Positions 44,262-52,538 of a DNA stretch of 64,000 nt are shown one piece after another. The DNA is taken from NCBI GenBank assembly GCA_046349515.1, contig JAXMCE010000005.1, positions 1 to 64,000 on the forward strand, read 5' to 3'. The notes under the pieces were generated by a model, which ran no database searches, was not told where the DNA came from, and was given only the letters and a program-made list of their open reading frames with translations. Both the position numbers and the translations under genes were made by a program. The first letter of the stretch is position 1. Every line of letters begins with the position of its first letter. This DNA is from JBGPGW01 sp046349515. Lineage in GTDB: Bacteria; Pseudomonadota; Alphaproteobacteria; CADEGL01.

Positions 44262-47012
44262 TCAGGAAGCGGTTGCTGGCCCTTGCGCGATGCGTGGATC
44301 TCTCTCGCCCGGCGTCGGCCACGGTCCCGCCTCCGCAAGCATGGGAGAGGTCGGGCCACCTACGCCGGCGCGTGTCAGCCGCTCGGCTTCCGCGCGAGCC
44401 TCGGCGAGGCCCGCGGCCGCCGCGCGGCGGTAGAGCGCCAAGGCCGTCCCGCGATCGGTTGGCACACCGCGCCCCGCCTCGAAGAGGCGACCGAGGCCGA
44501 GGAAGGCTTGCGGCCGCCCCGCCTGGCCGGCAGCTTGATAGAGGCGCGCGGCCTCGACGAACTCGTCTTCGGTGCCGGCAGTTGCAACCATGAGATCGGC
44601 GAGAGCGAGCTGGGCGGAGGATTGGCCTTGAGCCGCCGCTTGTTGGTACCAGCGCCGTGCCGCGGAGGCGTCTTCGGCGACGCCGAGCCCGCGCCGGTAG
44701 CAGACTCCCAAATTATATGCCGCTTCGGCGTTGCCCTTCTCGGCTGCCCGGCGGAAGAGGGCGGAGGCATTCGCCGCGTCCTGGGGAAATTCACCGCCCT
44801 GGAGAAGCATGGCGCCCAGGATGACTTGCGCGGGCGTGTTGTCTTGGGCCGCCGCGGCCGTGAGCCAGCGCAAGGCCTCGCGCGAGGAGCGCTCGGTCCC
44901 CATGCCGTTCAGATAGAAATCGCCGACCGTGCGTTGTGCGACGGCGTCACCCGCCTGGGCCGCTTTCAGCCACATGGCGAAGATCTGTGCCCGGTCCTCG
45001 GCTCCCGCACCGGCCGCCATGGCCATTCCGGTCAAGACGGACGCCGCACCGACATGGCCTTGGTCGGCGGCCTGGGCATACCAGGCCGCCGCGGCAGCTC
45101 GGTCGACAGGCACGCCTTGCCCCTTGCTCAAGACATCGCCGAGCCATGCCTGGGCGTGCGCGCTGCCTGCCGACGCCGCGCGCGAGTACCATTTGAATGC
45201 CGCAGCATCGTCGCGGGGGACATGGCGTCCCTCGGCATGGATCTGGCCCAGCATCTCCTGGGCATCGCTGTCGCCTGAATCCGCGAGACGCTCGAGGATG
45301 TTCAGCGACCGATCGCGCTCGGCGGCGCCCTGATGTCCAACGGTCAAGTCTTGCAGGAGGCGGGCGATCGCGGCCGTGCTGCCGAGCTCGGCAGCACGCT
45401 CGAGCCAAGCGCGGGCAGAGGCGGGGTCGGGTGCGACGTAGCGCCCCTCGGCGTGGAGGTTGTGGAGCGCCCAGGCCGAGGGAAGGTGGCCGGCCTTGGC
45501 CGCATCCTCGAGTAGAACCCGGCCGCGCGCGCTGTCTGCCGGCGCGCCGAGACCTTGGAGGCAAAGGAACGCCAGGTTGAATTGCGCGTCGAGATGGCCG
45601 CGCTCGACGGCCGTCTCGAACCATGCCGCCGCTTGTCCGTAATCTTGCGGCACGGCGTGGCCCGAGGCGTGGAGAACGCCGAGCTTGAAGGATGCGACGG
45701 CGCTCCCCCGTTCGGCCGATTGGCGATAGAGGTCGATCGCGGCGGCGGAATCGGCCGGCAGTCCGCGGCCATCGAGCCGCATCGTTCCGAGATGGTAGAG
45801 CGCGTCCGCATCGCCGGCGAGGGCGGCGCGCCGGAACCATTCTGCGGCCGCGTCGAAACTCTGCGGCAGGCCAAGCCCGTCCGCCTGCAAGGCGCCGAGC
45901 CACGTGCAGGCTTCGATCGTGCCGCCCGTGGCGGCCTTGCCGAGCCAGCGCGCCGCCTCGGCTGGGTCGCGCGGCACGCCGCGGCCATCGAGATAGAGTT
46001 GTCCGAGGGCGAGCTGGGCATCGGCATCGCCGAGTTCCGCGGCTTGGCGGTAGACAACTGCGGCCGAATCGTAGTCCGGACCCTCCGCGCTTTCGGCCAG
46101 CATGCGCCCGAGCGCGACATAGGCGCGCACGTAACCGCGCGCGGCGGCGCGCTTGAACCACGTCTCCGCGCTCGAGGCGTCAACTGCGACGCCTCGTCCC
46201 AACCGGTAGCAGTCCGCAAGCAGATACATGGCCTCCGGATGGCCGCCGGCCGCGGCGTCCTTGAGGAGCGTTGAGGCGCGCGCCTCATCCTGCGGCACGC
46301 CTTCGCCGCGCAAGTGGAGACATCCAAGATAGTGCTTGGCGGTGATGTTGCCGCGCTCGGCCGCGCGCTCGAAGCAGATGGCTGCTTCACGGCTGGCCTC
46401 GTCGCGCCGCTCGCTCGCCAGGAGAACGCCGAGGCCCAGATACCCGGCCTCGCAATCCTGTTCCGCCGCGTCGCGGAACCATCGCTCCGCTTCGCGGCTG
46501 TTCTTCTCGACCCCGAGCCCCGCCGCATATTGATAGCCGAGACGCGCCTGCGAAGCGGCATCGCCCGACTGCCCGGCGAGGCGATTCCAGTGCGCGGCCT
46601 TGGCGAAGTCCTGGGGAACGGAGAGCCCCTGCGGGAAGAGCCGCTTCAGGACATTGTCCTTGCCGCCTTCCGCCAGCCGTGCGGCGGCCGAGGCCGAGAC
46701 GCTCCCCGGCGCCGACGTGCCGAGAAGGAAGATCTCGCCGAGTCTCGCGCGTGCGCCCGTATGGCCTTGCGTGGCGGCCGCTTCGTACCACCGGACCGCC
46801 TCGACGAAATTCTGCGCGACCCCCTGGCCGCGATCATAGAAGCCGCCGAGCCGGAACTGCGCATCCGGATTCCCGGTTTCGGCCGCTGTCCGGACTGTCG
46901 ACAGCGAGTCGGGGCCGTCGCCCTCCCGCGGGAGGGCGTCCGAGTCGGGCTCCGCCGCCGGACCCTTGGGTCGTCGGAGGCCCGCCAGGATCTGCGAGAC
47001 TTTCAAGCCCAA
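44262..47012 (-). CDS. Sel1-like repeat protein, about 24 repeats
   Basis: 916 residues. From about residue 45 to the end it consists of 36-residue Sel1-like repeats (helix-turn-helix units such as 'AQFRLGGFYDRGQGVAQNFV' and 'AVRWYEAAATQGHTGARARL'). They build a long alpha-solenoid that mediates protein-protein contacts. There is no signal peptide or TM; the N-terminus begins 'MGLKVSQILAGLRRP'. It is the last gene of a unit: ABC exporter, HlyD adaptor (14 bp upstream), then this gene. In alphaproteobacteria Sel1 proteins often act in exopolysaccharide and secretion regulation. Here it may scaffold the exporter or its substrate. Confidence 0.9.
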   Translation of the reverse strand: MGLKVSQILAGLRRPKGPAAEPDSDALPREGDGPDSLSTVRTAAETGNPDAQFRLGGFYDRGQGVAQNFVEAVRWYEAAATQGHTGARARLGEIFLLGTSAPGSVSASAAARLAEGGKDNVLKRLFPQGLSVPQDFAKAAHWNRLAGQSGDAASQARLGYQYAAGLGVEKNSREAERWFRDAAEQDCEAGYLGLGVLLASERRDEASREAAICFERAAERGNITAKHYLGCLHLRGEGVPQDEARASTLLKDAAAGGHPEAMYLLADCYRLGRGVAVDASSAETWFKRAAARGYVRAYVALGRMLAESAEGPDYDSAAVVYRQAAELGDADAQLALGQLYLDGRGVPRDPAEAARWLGKAATGGTIEACTWLGALQADGLGLPQSFDAAAEWFRRAALAGDADALYHLGTMRLDGRGLPADSAAAIDLYRQSAERGSAVASFKLGVLHASGHAVPQDYGQAAAWFETAVERGHLDAQFNLAFLCLQGLGAPADSARGRVLLEDAAKAGHLPSAWALHNLHAEGRYVAPDPASARAWLERAAELGSTAAIARLLQDLTVGHQGAAERDRSLNILERLADSGDSDAQEMLGQIHAEGRHVPRDDAAAFKWYSRAASAGSAHAQAWLGDVLSKGQGVPVDRAAAAAWYAQAADQGHVGAASVLTGMAMAAGAGAEDRAQIFAMWLKAAQAGDAVAQRTVGDFYLNGMGTERSSREALRWLTAAAAQDNTPAQVILGAMLLQGGEFPQDAANASALFRRAAEKGNAEAAYNLGVCYRRGLGVAEDASAARRWYQQAAAQGQSSAQLALADLMVATAGTEDEFVEAARLYQAAGQAGRPQAFLGLGRLFEAGRGVPTDRGTALALYRRAAAAGLAEARAEAERLTRAGVGGPTSPMLAEAGPWPTPGERDPRIAQGPATAS

Positions 47013-47026
47013 ATGCCCTCAGCTCC

Positions 47027-48403
47027 TCATGGCTCGCGCATGGCCTCCGTGCCCGTGCGCAGCACGCCCTCGGTCAGATAGGACGCGATCGTGCGCCTGC
47101 CGACGATAATGTCGCCGGAGAGCGTCATGCCTGGGATGAGTCGGAATGTGCTCGGCACGGAACGGAGATTGGCCTCCGTGATCGTGATCCGGGCCTTGAA
47201 ATAGGGCGGCTGCACGGAGTTGTCGTCGCCCACTGTGAACGAGCCCTCGCTGATCGTCTTGACCACGCCCTTTGCCGTGCCATGGACGAGATAGCGATAG
47301 GCGTCGAGCTTGACCTCGACAGGATCGCCCCGCTGGATGAAGCCGATGTTCTGCGCGTCGACCTTGACCTCGGCTTCGAGCGGGCTGTCGAGGGGGACGA
47401 GCGTGAACAGCGGCTCCGCGCTTTGATCGCCGCCGGGCCCGGCGACGGATCCGATGGATACCTTGCCGACCGTCAGGACGATCGCGTCCGTCGGCGCATC
47501 GAGGCTCGCCAGCTGGCTCACCTTTTTCGCCTTCTTCAGGTCCTCCTGCGCCTGGGTCAGCGTATCGCGCGCCGTGACCAGGTCCTTCGAGATGTTGGAC
47601 TGCCATTGGTTGACGTAAACGTCGCGCTGGGCCTTGAGGGCCGCGAGCGAGTGCCGTGTCTCCGCGATCTGGTTCTGGCTGAACGCCAACAGGCGCTCGA
47701 TCTCGACGCGACTGTCGGTCGCAGCGAGCCTCTTGGTCTTGGATCCCCAGCCCTTCTCCTCGAGCGTGAGATTCATCTGCTCGAGTTCGCTTGCGACCTT
47801 GAGACGCTTCGAGTAGGTGCTGACGTCCTGCTGAAGCTTGGCGATCGTCGATTCGGAATTGCGGATGCGCGCATCGAAATCGGCCAGCGACGACTGGTAT
47901 TCGGCCTGGCGCTGGCGCCACGCCGATTCTTGCAGCAACTCGGAAGAATCGCCATTGGTGACGATGTACGGACGGCCGTCGTGTTCCGCCTCGAGGCGCG
48001 CGACAAGCGCATTGCCGCTGGCCGTCTTCTGCTCGAGCTGAGCGAGGTCGGCATTGGCGAAGGTGGGGTCGAGCGTCGCAAGGGGCTGGCCTTGCCGCAC
48101 GATGTCGCCGACCTTGACCCGGATGTCCTTGATGATCGCCTTCTCGAGCGGCTGCACATAGAGCGTGCCCTCGGTGGGCACGATGCGGCCGGCTCCCGAG
48201 ACGACGCGGTCGACTTTCGTCACGCTGATGAAAAGGACGCCCAGCAGGACCATGGCGCAGAGCGCATAGAGGACGAGATGCCCGCTGCGCGGGGCGGTCT
48301 CCGCGAAGACGGCAGCAGTCTCGGATTCAAACGTGCCGACCAGGGTGCTGACCGCACGGTTTTGGCCGCCGCGTGTCAAGGCCGTGCTCGTGGCGCTTCG
48401 CAT
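47027..48403 (-). CDS. HlyD-family type I secretion membrane fusion protein
   Basis: 458 residues from ATG 48403. A cytoplasmic N-terminus is followed by one TM ('LVLYALCAMVLLGVLFISVT', about 43-62). Then come a barrel-sandwich start ('IVPTEGTLYVQPLEKAIIKD' with 'VGDIVRQGQPLATLDPTF'), a long coiled-coil hairpin (about 125-290), a lipoyl-like return with 'LDAPTDAIVLTVGKVSIG', and a beta-barrel domain ending 'LIPGMTLSGDIIVGRRTIAS'. It links the inner-membrane ABC exporter to an outer-membrane TolC-type channel. No TolC homologue is in the window. It sits 7 bp after the ABC gene and 14 bp before the Sel1 gene. Confidence 0.92.
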   Translation of the reverse strand: MRSATSTALTRGGQNRAVSTLVGTFESETAAVFAETAPRSGHLVLYALCAMVLLGVLFISVTKVDRVVSGAGRIVPTEGTLYVQPLEKAIIKDIRVKVGDIVRQGQPLATLDPTFANADLAQLEQKTASGNALVARLEAEHDGRPYIVTNGDSSELLQESAWRQRQAEYQSSLADFDARIRNSESTIAKLQQDVSTYSKRLKVASELEQMNLTLEEKGWGSKTKRLAATDSRVEIERLLAFSQNQIAETRHSLAALKAQRDVYVNQWQSNISKDLVTARDTLTQAQEDLKKAKKVSQLASLDAPTDAIVLTVGKVSIGSVAGPGGDQSAEPLFTLVPLDSPLEAEVKVDAQNIGFIQRGDPVEVKLDAYRYLVHGTAKGVVKTISEGSFTVGDDNSVQPPYFKARITITEANLRSVPSTFRLIPGMTLSGDIIVGRRTIASYLTEGVLRTGTEAMREP

Positions 48404-48410
48404 GGCGTCC

Positions 48411-50648
48411 TCATGCCTCCGGCGAGCGGGAGAAGGCCAGCTGGACGTGCCCTCCCTGCGGTCGCTCGACATGCCGGTTCTGCTGGTACCAGAGGTGCTT
48501 GTAGATGTCGCACCGCTGCAGGAGATCCTCGTGCCGGCCGATGTCGTAGATCTCGCCGCGTTCGAGAACAAGGATCGCATCGGCCGGAACCAGCATCGAC
48601 AGGCGGTGCGAGATACAGATGATCGTGCGGCCCTTCGCGATGCGCTGGAGGTTCGCATTGATGATGGCCTCGCTCTCCGCGTCGAGCGCGCTCGTGGCCT
48701 CATCCAGGATGATGACGGGCGGGTCGATGAGGAGGGCGCGGGCGATCGCAAGGCGCTGGCGCTGGCCGCCGGAAAGGTTGACGGCCCCTTCTTCGAGGAT
48801 CGTGTCGTAGCCCCGCGGCAGCCGCTCGATGAATTCCTCGGCCCCCGCCATCTGCGCGGCGCGGACGATGTCGGCAAAGCTCGCGTCCGGCCGCGCGACC
48901 GCGATGTTCTCGCGGATCGTGCCGCTGAACAGGAAGTTCTCTTGCGGAACGACGCCGATGTTCATGCGGAGATGGGTGAGGTCGATCTCCCGCACATCCA
49001 TCCCGTCGACCTTGATGATGCCCTCGTAACCGGTATGGAGGCCTTGGAGAAGCCGGGTGATGGTCGTCTTGCCGGACCCGCTCCGCCCCATGATGCCGAG
49101 CATCGTTCCCTGCGGGATTTCGAAGGACACACCGTTCAAGGCGTAAGGTGATTCGGGCGCATAGCGAAAGCGCACGTCGTTGAAGGTGATCGTGCCTTCG
49201 ACCGGCAAGCGCAGGCCGGTGCCCGAGCGACCCTCTTCGGGCGGCGCGTTCAGGACCGAGGCCACTTCGCCGATCGCCGCCCGCGCCTCGCCGAGGTCCG
49301 CCTGGAGGCGGGCGAGCTGCACGAGCGGCTGGCCCATGCGCATGGCCAGCATGGCGAAGGCCACGAGTGCGCCGGGGTTGATCGTGTTGGGACTGGTGAG
49401 GACGATATAGGCGCCAATGGCGAAGGAGCCGGAATAGATCAGGCGTTCGAAGGGCAGGCTCAGGGTGCGCGGGTAGTTGGCCAGCACGCCGAAGGCGTGG
49501 CGCGCCGCCGTCACGTTCGCGACGCGGCTGTCCCATTCGCGCATGCGCCGTCCCTCGAGGGCCAGCGACTTGATCGTGCGCATGCCGTAGATGCTTTCGA
49601 CGAGGTGGGCGTGCTTGGCCTGTTCGGCAAGCACCACGCGACGGAAGCGTTGGCTGATCGGCCCCATGAAAAGGAGGACGATGCCGAAGATGATCGCCGA
49701 GAGCACGAAGACGAGAAGCGAAAGGCGCCACTCGAGAATGAGCATCGCTGGAATGATGCCGAATAGCGGTACGGCATCGAGGAAAGTGCCGAAGAGCTGG
49801 CCGGTGAGGAATTGACGGACCTGCCAGATCTGGCCGAGCTTGCTCATGATCCGGCCGGTCGGATTGCGCTCGAAGTAGTCCATCGGCAACTTGAGCACCC
49901 GTTCGAACAGATAGAGATTGAGCCGCCCATCGATGCGGGTCGTCGCCACTTCCGTGAGCAGGCGCCGGATGTGGCCAAACACCAGCTCGAAGGCGATCAT
50001 GGCCAGGATGACCCCGATGACGACCATGAGCGTCGACATGGAGTGATTTACCAGCACGCGGTCGAGCACGATCATGAAGAGGAACGGCGGCGCCACGGCG
50101 AAGACGGTACCGATGATCGCCGCGATCGCGATGTCGATGAAAATGCGCCGCTCGTGCAGCACCTGGCCGAGCAGCCAGCGCATGCCGAACGGATTTTGCT
50201 CGTCCGTGATCGCGTAGCGCCGCTTGACGAGGATGATCTCGCCGTCCCAGATGTCGGCCAGCCGCGCCTCGTCGACCTCGATCAGCACATCAGCCGATGC
50301 GGTCGCGTCGCGGAGAACAGCGATCGTCCCGGCAGTCGCGGTCTCATGGATGGATTCGAGGACGAGCCCGCCTCCGCCGCGGATCGGCAGGATGGCCGGT
50401 AGCGCCTTCTTGAGGCGCGGGAGGTCATGCCACGTGACGTTGATCGAGCGTGCCTCGAGATTGAGGCCGCGCGCGATGGCGATGATTTGAGAACTTGTCG
50501 GTGCCATCCCACGGAAGTCATGGGAGCGGGCGATATGCTGGACGGTCGCATCGACGCCTAACCGGCGCGCCACGGCCGCGAGGGCATGGAGCAGGCTGCT
50601 CAGGGCGGGCTGCTCGCCGCTCGACTCATCGCGTATGAGCGTTTGCAT
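48411..50648 (-). CDS. Type I secretion ABC transporter with degenerate C39-like domain
   Basis: 745 residues. The N-terminal 130 residues have the size and layout of a C39 peptidase domain, but the Cys is missing ('LSSLLHALAAVARRLGVDAT') and the catalytic His position is altered. It is thus a C39-like domain as in HlyB, which binds unfolded substrate without cutting it. Six TM helices follow (about 165-440). The nucleotide-binding domain has Walker A 'GIMGRSGSGKTT', the signature 'LSGGQRQRLAIARALL', Walker B 'VIILDEATSALD' and the H-loop 'ICISHRLSML'. This points to export of an RTX-type protein with an uncleaved C-terminal signal, matching the RTX-like protein at 37.1 kb. Confidence 0.93.
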   Translation of the reverse strand: MQTLIRDESSGEQPALSSLLHALAAVARRLGVDATVQHIARSHDFRGMAPTSSQIIAIARGLNLEARSINVTWHDLPRLKKALPAILPIRGGGGLVLESIHETATAGTIAVLRDATASADVLIEVDEARLADIWDGEIILVKRRYAITDEQNPFGMRWLLGQVLHERRIFIDIAIAAIIGTVFAVAPPFLFMIVLDRVLVNHSMSTLMVVIGVILAMIAFELVFGHIRRLLTEVATTRIDGRLNLYLFERVLKLPMDYFERNPTGRIMSKLGQIWQVRQFLTGQLFGTFLDAVPLFGIIPAMLILEWRLSLLVFVLSAIIFGIVLLFMGPISQRFRRVVLAEQAKHAHLVESIYGMRTIKSLALEGRRMREWDSRVANVTAARHAFGVLANYPRTLSLPFERLIYSGSFAIGAYIVLTSPNTINPGALVAFAMLAMRMGQPLVQLARLQADLGEARAAIGEVASVLNAPPEEGRSGTGLRLPVEGTITFNDVRFRYAPESPYALNGVSFEIPQGTMLGIMGRSGSGKTTITRLLQGLHTGYEGIIKVDGMDVREIDLTHLRMNIGVVPQENFLFSGTIRENIAVARPDASFADIVRAAQMAGAEEFIERLPRGYDTILEEGAVNLSGGQRQRLAIARALLIDPPVIILDEATSALDAESEAIINANLQRIAKGRTIICISHRLSMLVPADAILVLERGEIYDIGRHEDLLQRCDIYKHLWYQQNRHVERPQGGHVQLAFSRSPEA

Positions 50649-50850
50649 GGGCCGATGCCTCTATGCTGTTGGACGGTTTTCGAGGGCGCGTCCCGCCGCC
50701 GCCATGGTCGTCGTCAACGAATGCATCCGTCGAGCCTTCGCTTCCAATGGCATTTCGCGCGCTGCGTCCGCCACTGCCCGTGGTTCTCCAAATCAATGGT
50801 TGGCGCGACTGCAATCCCCCAGCGGTGTCGCGCGACAGGGCTGTGTCCGA

Positions 50851-52221
50851 CTACGAGGCCATGCGGCTCTTAGAGCCGGCCAGGTGCCCAAGCACTGCCC
50901 CGTGGACGCGCTTCAGCGCGACCACAATGCCGTCCTCGAGGAGAAAATCCGGCTTAACGAAGCTGACGGACCGACTTCTCTTCTTGAAGAACTCCCGTCC
51001 GTGCATTGGATTCGCCAACCGGTCCCCGTATGCCTCATTCATCCGCGAAAAGACGGGACGAAGCGGGTAAGCATCGTCGTCGATGCGGATCTCGCCCACA
51101 TGCTTTTGCATCGCCGCGAAGACGTGGCGCACGTCTTCTCCGACCGCCGGATCCTGTTGGACGACGCGAAAGGCGTTGTAGACGGCTGCCTCGGACTTGT
51201 CGTTCGGAAACGACTCGAGAACGTTGAAGCAGCGGATGAGTTCGGTCTGCTGGATGCCCATCGATTCATGCACGAGCTCCTGCCGGAGGATCAGATCGTG
51301 GGTCCAGCCGAGGACATTGCGAAAGAAGTCGGCGGCGATGTCGAGTCTGCTGTCCTGCAGGTTGCTGTACGAAATGACCCTCAGGCTCTCGCGCCCAAAG
51401 ACGCTCGCGTACCGATCGAGCACGATACTCTGATTGATGATCTGGCTGTTCTCCGCGCGGGCAAGCGTGTTGGCGTAGAACTCGGGCAGAGTTTCGGACG
51501 CGCCCTGCTTCACGCTCTGCTGCCATTGGGAAGGGATGAGATCGCTCCAGCGGCGGGCGTAGTACACGACTTCGACCGGATTCCCCGCCGTCAGCTTGCG
51601 CAGATACTCGAGCCCTGCCTTCGAGTTCTCGCAGAAACCTTCGCAGGACAGGAGAACGACGCGATGCCCCGCGGCATTCAGCTCGGCGAAGGCCTTCTCG
51701 AGCTTGGCGTTCGGCGCTCCTTCGATCTCGCCCACCAGCTCATGGTGGCCAAAGACGCTTGTCGGCGTCCACCATTCGGTCGGATAGCAAATCCCGTCAT
51801 CGAGCAACTGCCGCCGAAATCGGTTGAACGACTGCTGCAGGTACTTCGTTCCCGTCTTCGGCTGGCCGATATGCAGGATGTAGCGCAATGGCGCGCTCGT
51901 CCGATCGGGGGTCGCGGACGGCGCGCGGCGGCAGAACTTGAACTTCGCGAGGACCTGCTCGTCCCGCACAAAGCGCACAACGACGTCGTGGTCATCCGTC
52001 GTGGATAGGCCCGGCGGAATCGCAAAGCTGAAGCCGTGACGTCCGTCACCGTACCGTCCGAGGCGCTTCAGGTCATCGCGCGTGTGATCGGCGACGACGC
52101 GGCCGATCTCCTCGTCATCGACGATGAGAGCGAGTTCCACGCGCGCATCGGGTGAATCGAGATCCGCGGCCCAGCCAACGATGCGGTCGGGCCGAATGTC
52201 ATCGACAAAACCTGTCAGCAT
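50851..52221 (-). CDS. Sulfotransferase-like protein with N-terminal beta module
   Basis: 456 residues. The first 75 residues, 'FVDDIRPDRIVGWAADLDSP' through 'GDGRHGFSFAIP', match the GWA-type beta-sandwich modules also found in the 54279 protein. The main domain starts 'LRYILHIGQPKTGTKYLQQS', a P-loop-like 5'-phosphosulfate-binding site of PAPS-dependent sulfotransferases. 'VVYYARRWSDLIPSQWQQ' is a plausible 3'-phosphate-binding region with a conserved Arg and Ser. It would transfer sulfate from PAPS to a sugar or other acceptor. No PAPS synthesis genes are nearby. Sulfation of the cluster's glycan is inferred. Confidence 0.75.
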   Translation of the reverse strand: MLTGFVDDIRPDRIVGWAADLDSPDARVELALIVDDEEIGRVVADHTRDDLKRLGRYGDGRHGFSFAIPPGLSTTDDHDVVVRFVRDEQVLAKFKFCRRAPSATPDRTSAPLRYILHIGQPKTGTKYLQQSFNRFRRQLLDDGICYPTEWWTPTSVFGHHELVGEIEGAPNAKLEKAFAELNAAGHRVVLLSCEGFCENSKAGLEYLRKLTAGNPVEVVYYARRWSDLIPSQWQQSVKQGASETLPEFYANTLARAENSQIINQSIVLDRYASVFGRESLRVISYSNLQDSRLDIAADFFRNVLGWTHDLILRQELVHESMGIQQTELIRCFNVLESFPNDKSEAAVYNAFRVVQQDPAVGEDVRHVFAAMQKHVGEIRIDDDAYPLRPVFSRMNEAYGDRLANPMHGREFFKKRSRSVSFVKPDFLLEDGIVVALKRVHGAVLGHLAGSKSRMAS

Positions 52222-52353
52222 TTATCGGAAGTCCGTGATTGTTTCGTCCGCGTTCGGGACGGGCGTCAAACCGATGCGCATCATAGCAGACTGCGGGCGG
52301 TTTGGAACCGACACATCGCTTTGTGATCGATCAAATTTTGAATTTTCGCGAAG

Positions 52354-52431
52354 TGCGAATCGCGCGAGCGTTAATATTCGCACGTTAACGTTTGTAAATT
52401 CCACGTGATGGGCACTCACGCGATTCGCAAA
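52354..52431. promoter_or_regulatory. Region P2: CGTTAACG and inverted GCGAATCGCG/CGCGATTCGC elements
   Basis: In the 317-bp region between the divergent sulfotransferase (-) and TIM-barrel protein (+) genes: GCGAATCGCG (52354-52363), CGTTAACG (52382-52389) and CGCGATTCGC (52418-52427), which continues to CGATTCGCAAAA (52420-52431). The first and last are exact reverse complements. The same pair of words appears at 36.7-36.9 kb and 58.96-59.01 kb. Confidence 0.55.
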
Positions 52432-52538
52432 ATCGAAATGGCATCGTCGATCCATGTTGAGGTTGGGTCTCACGCGCGAACAAGGCAAGATCGTCGCGCG
52501 ACGGGTTCGCGTCCCCGAGTCAGGCGAACAGGGTTTTA

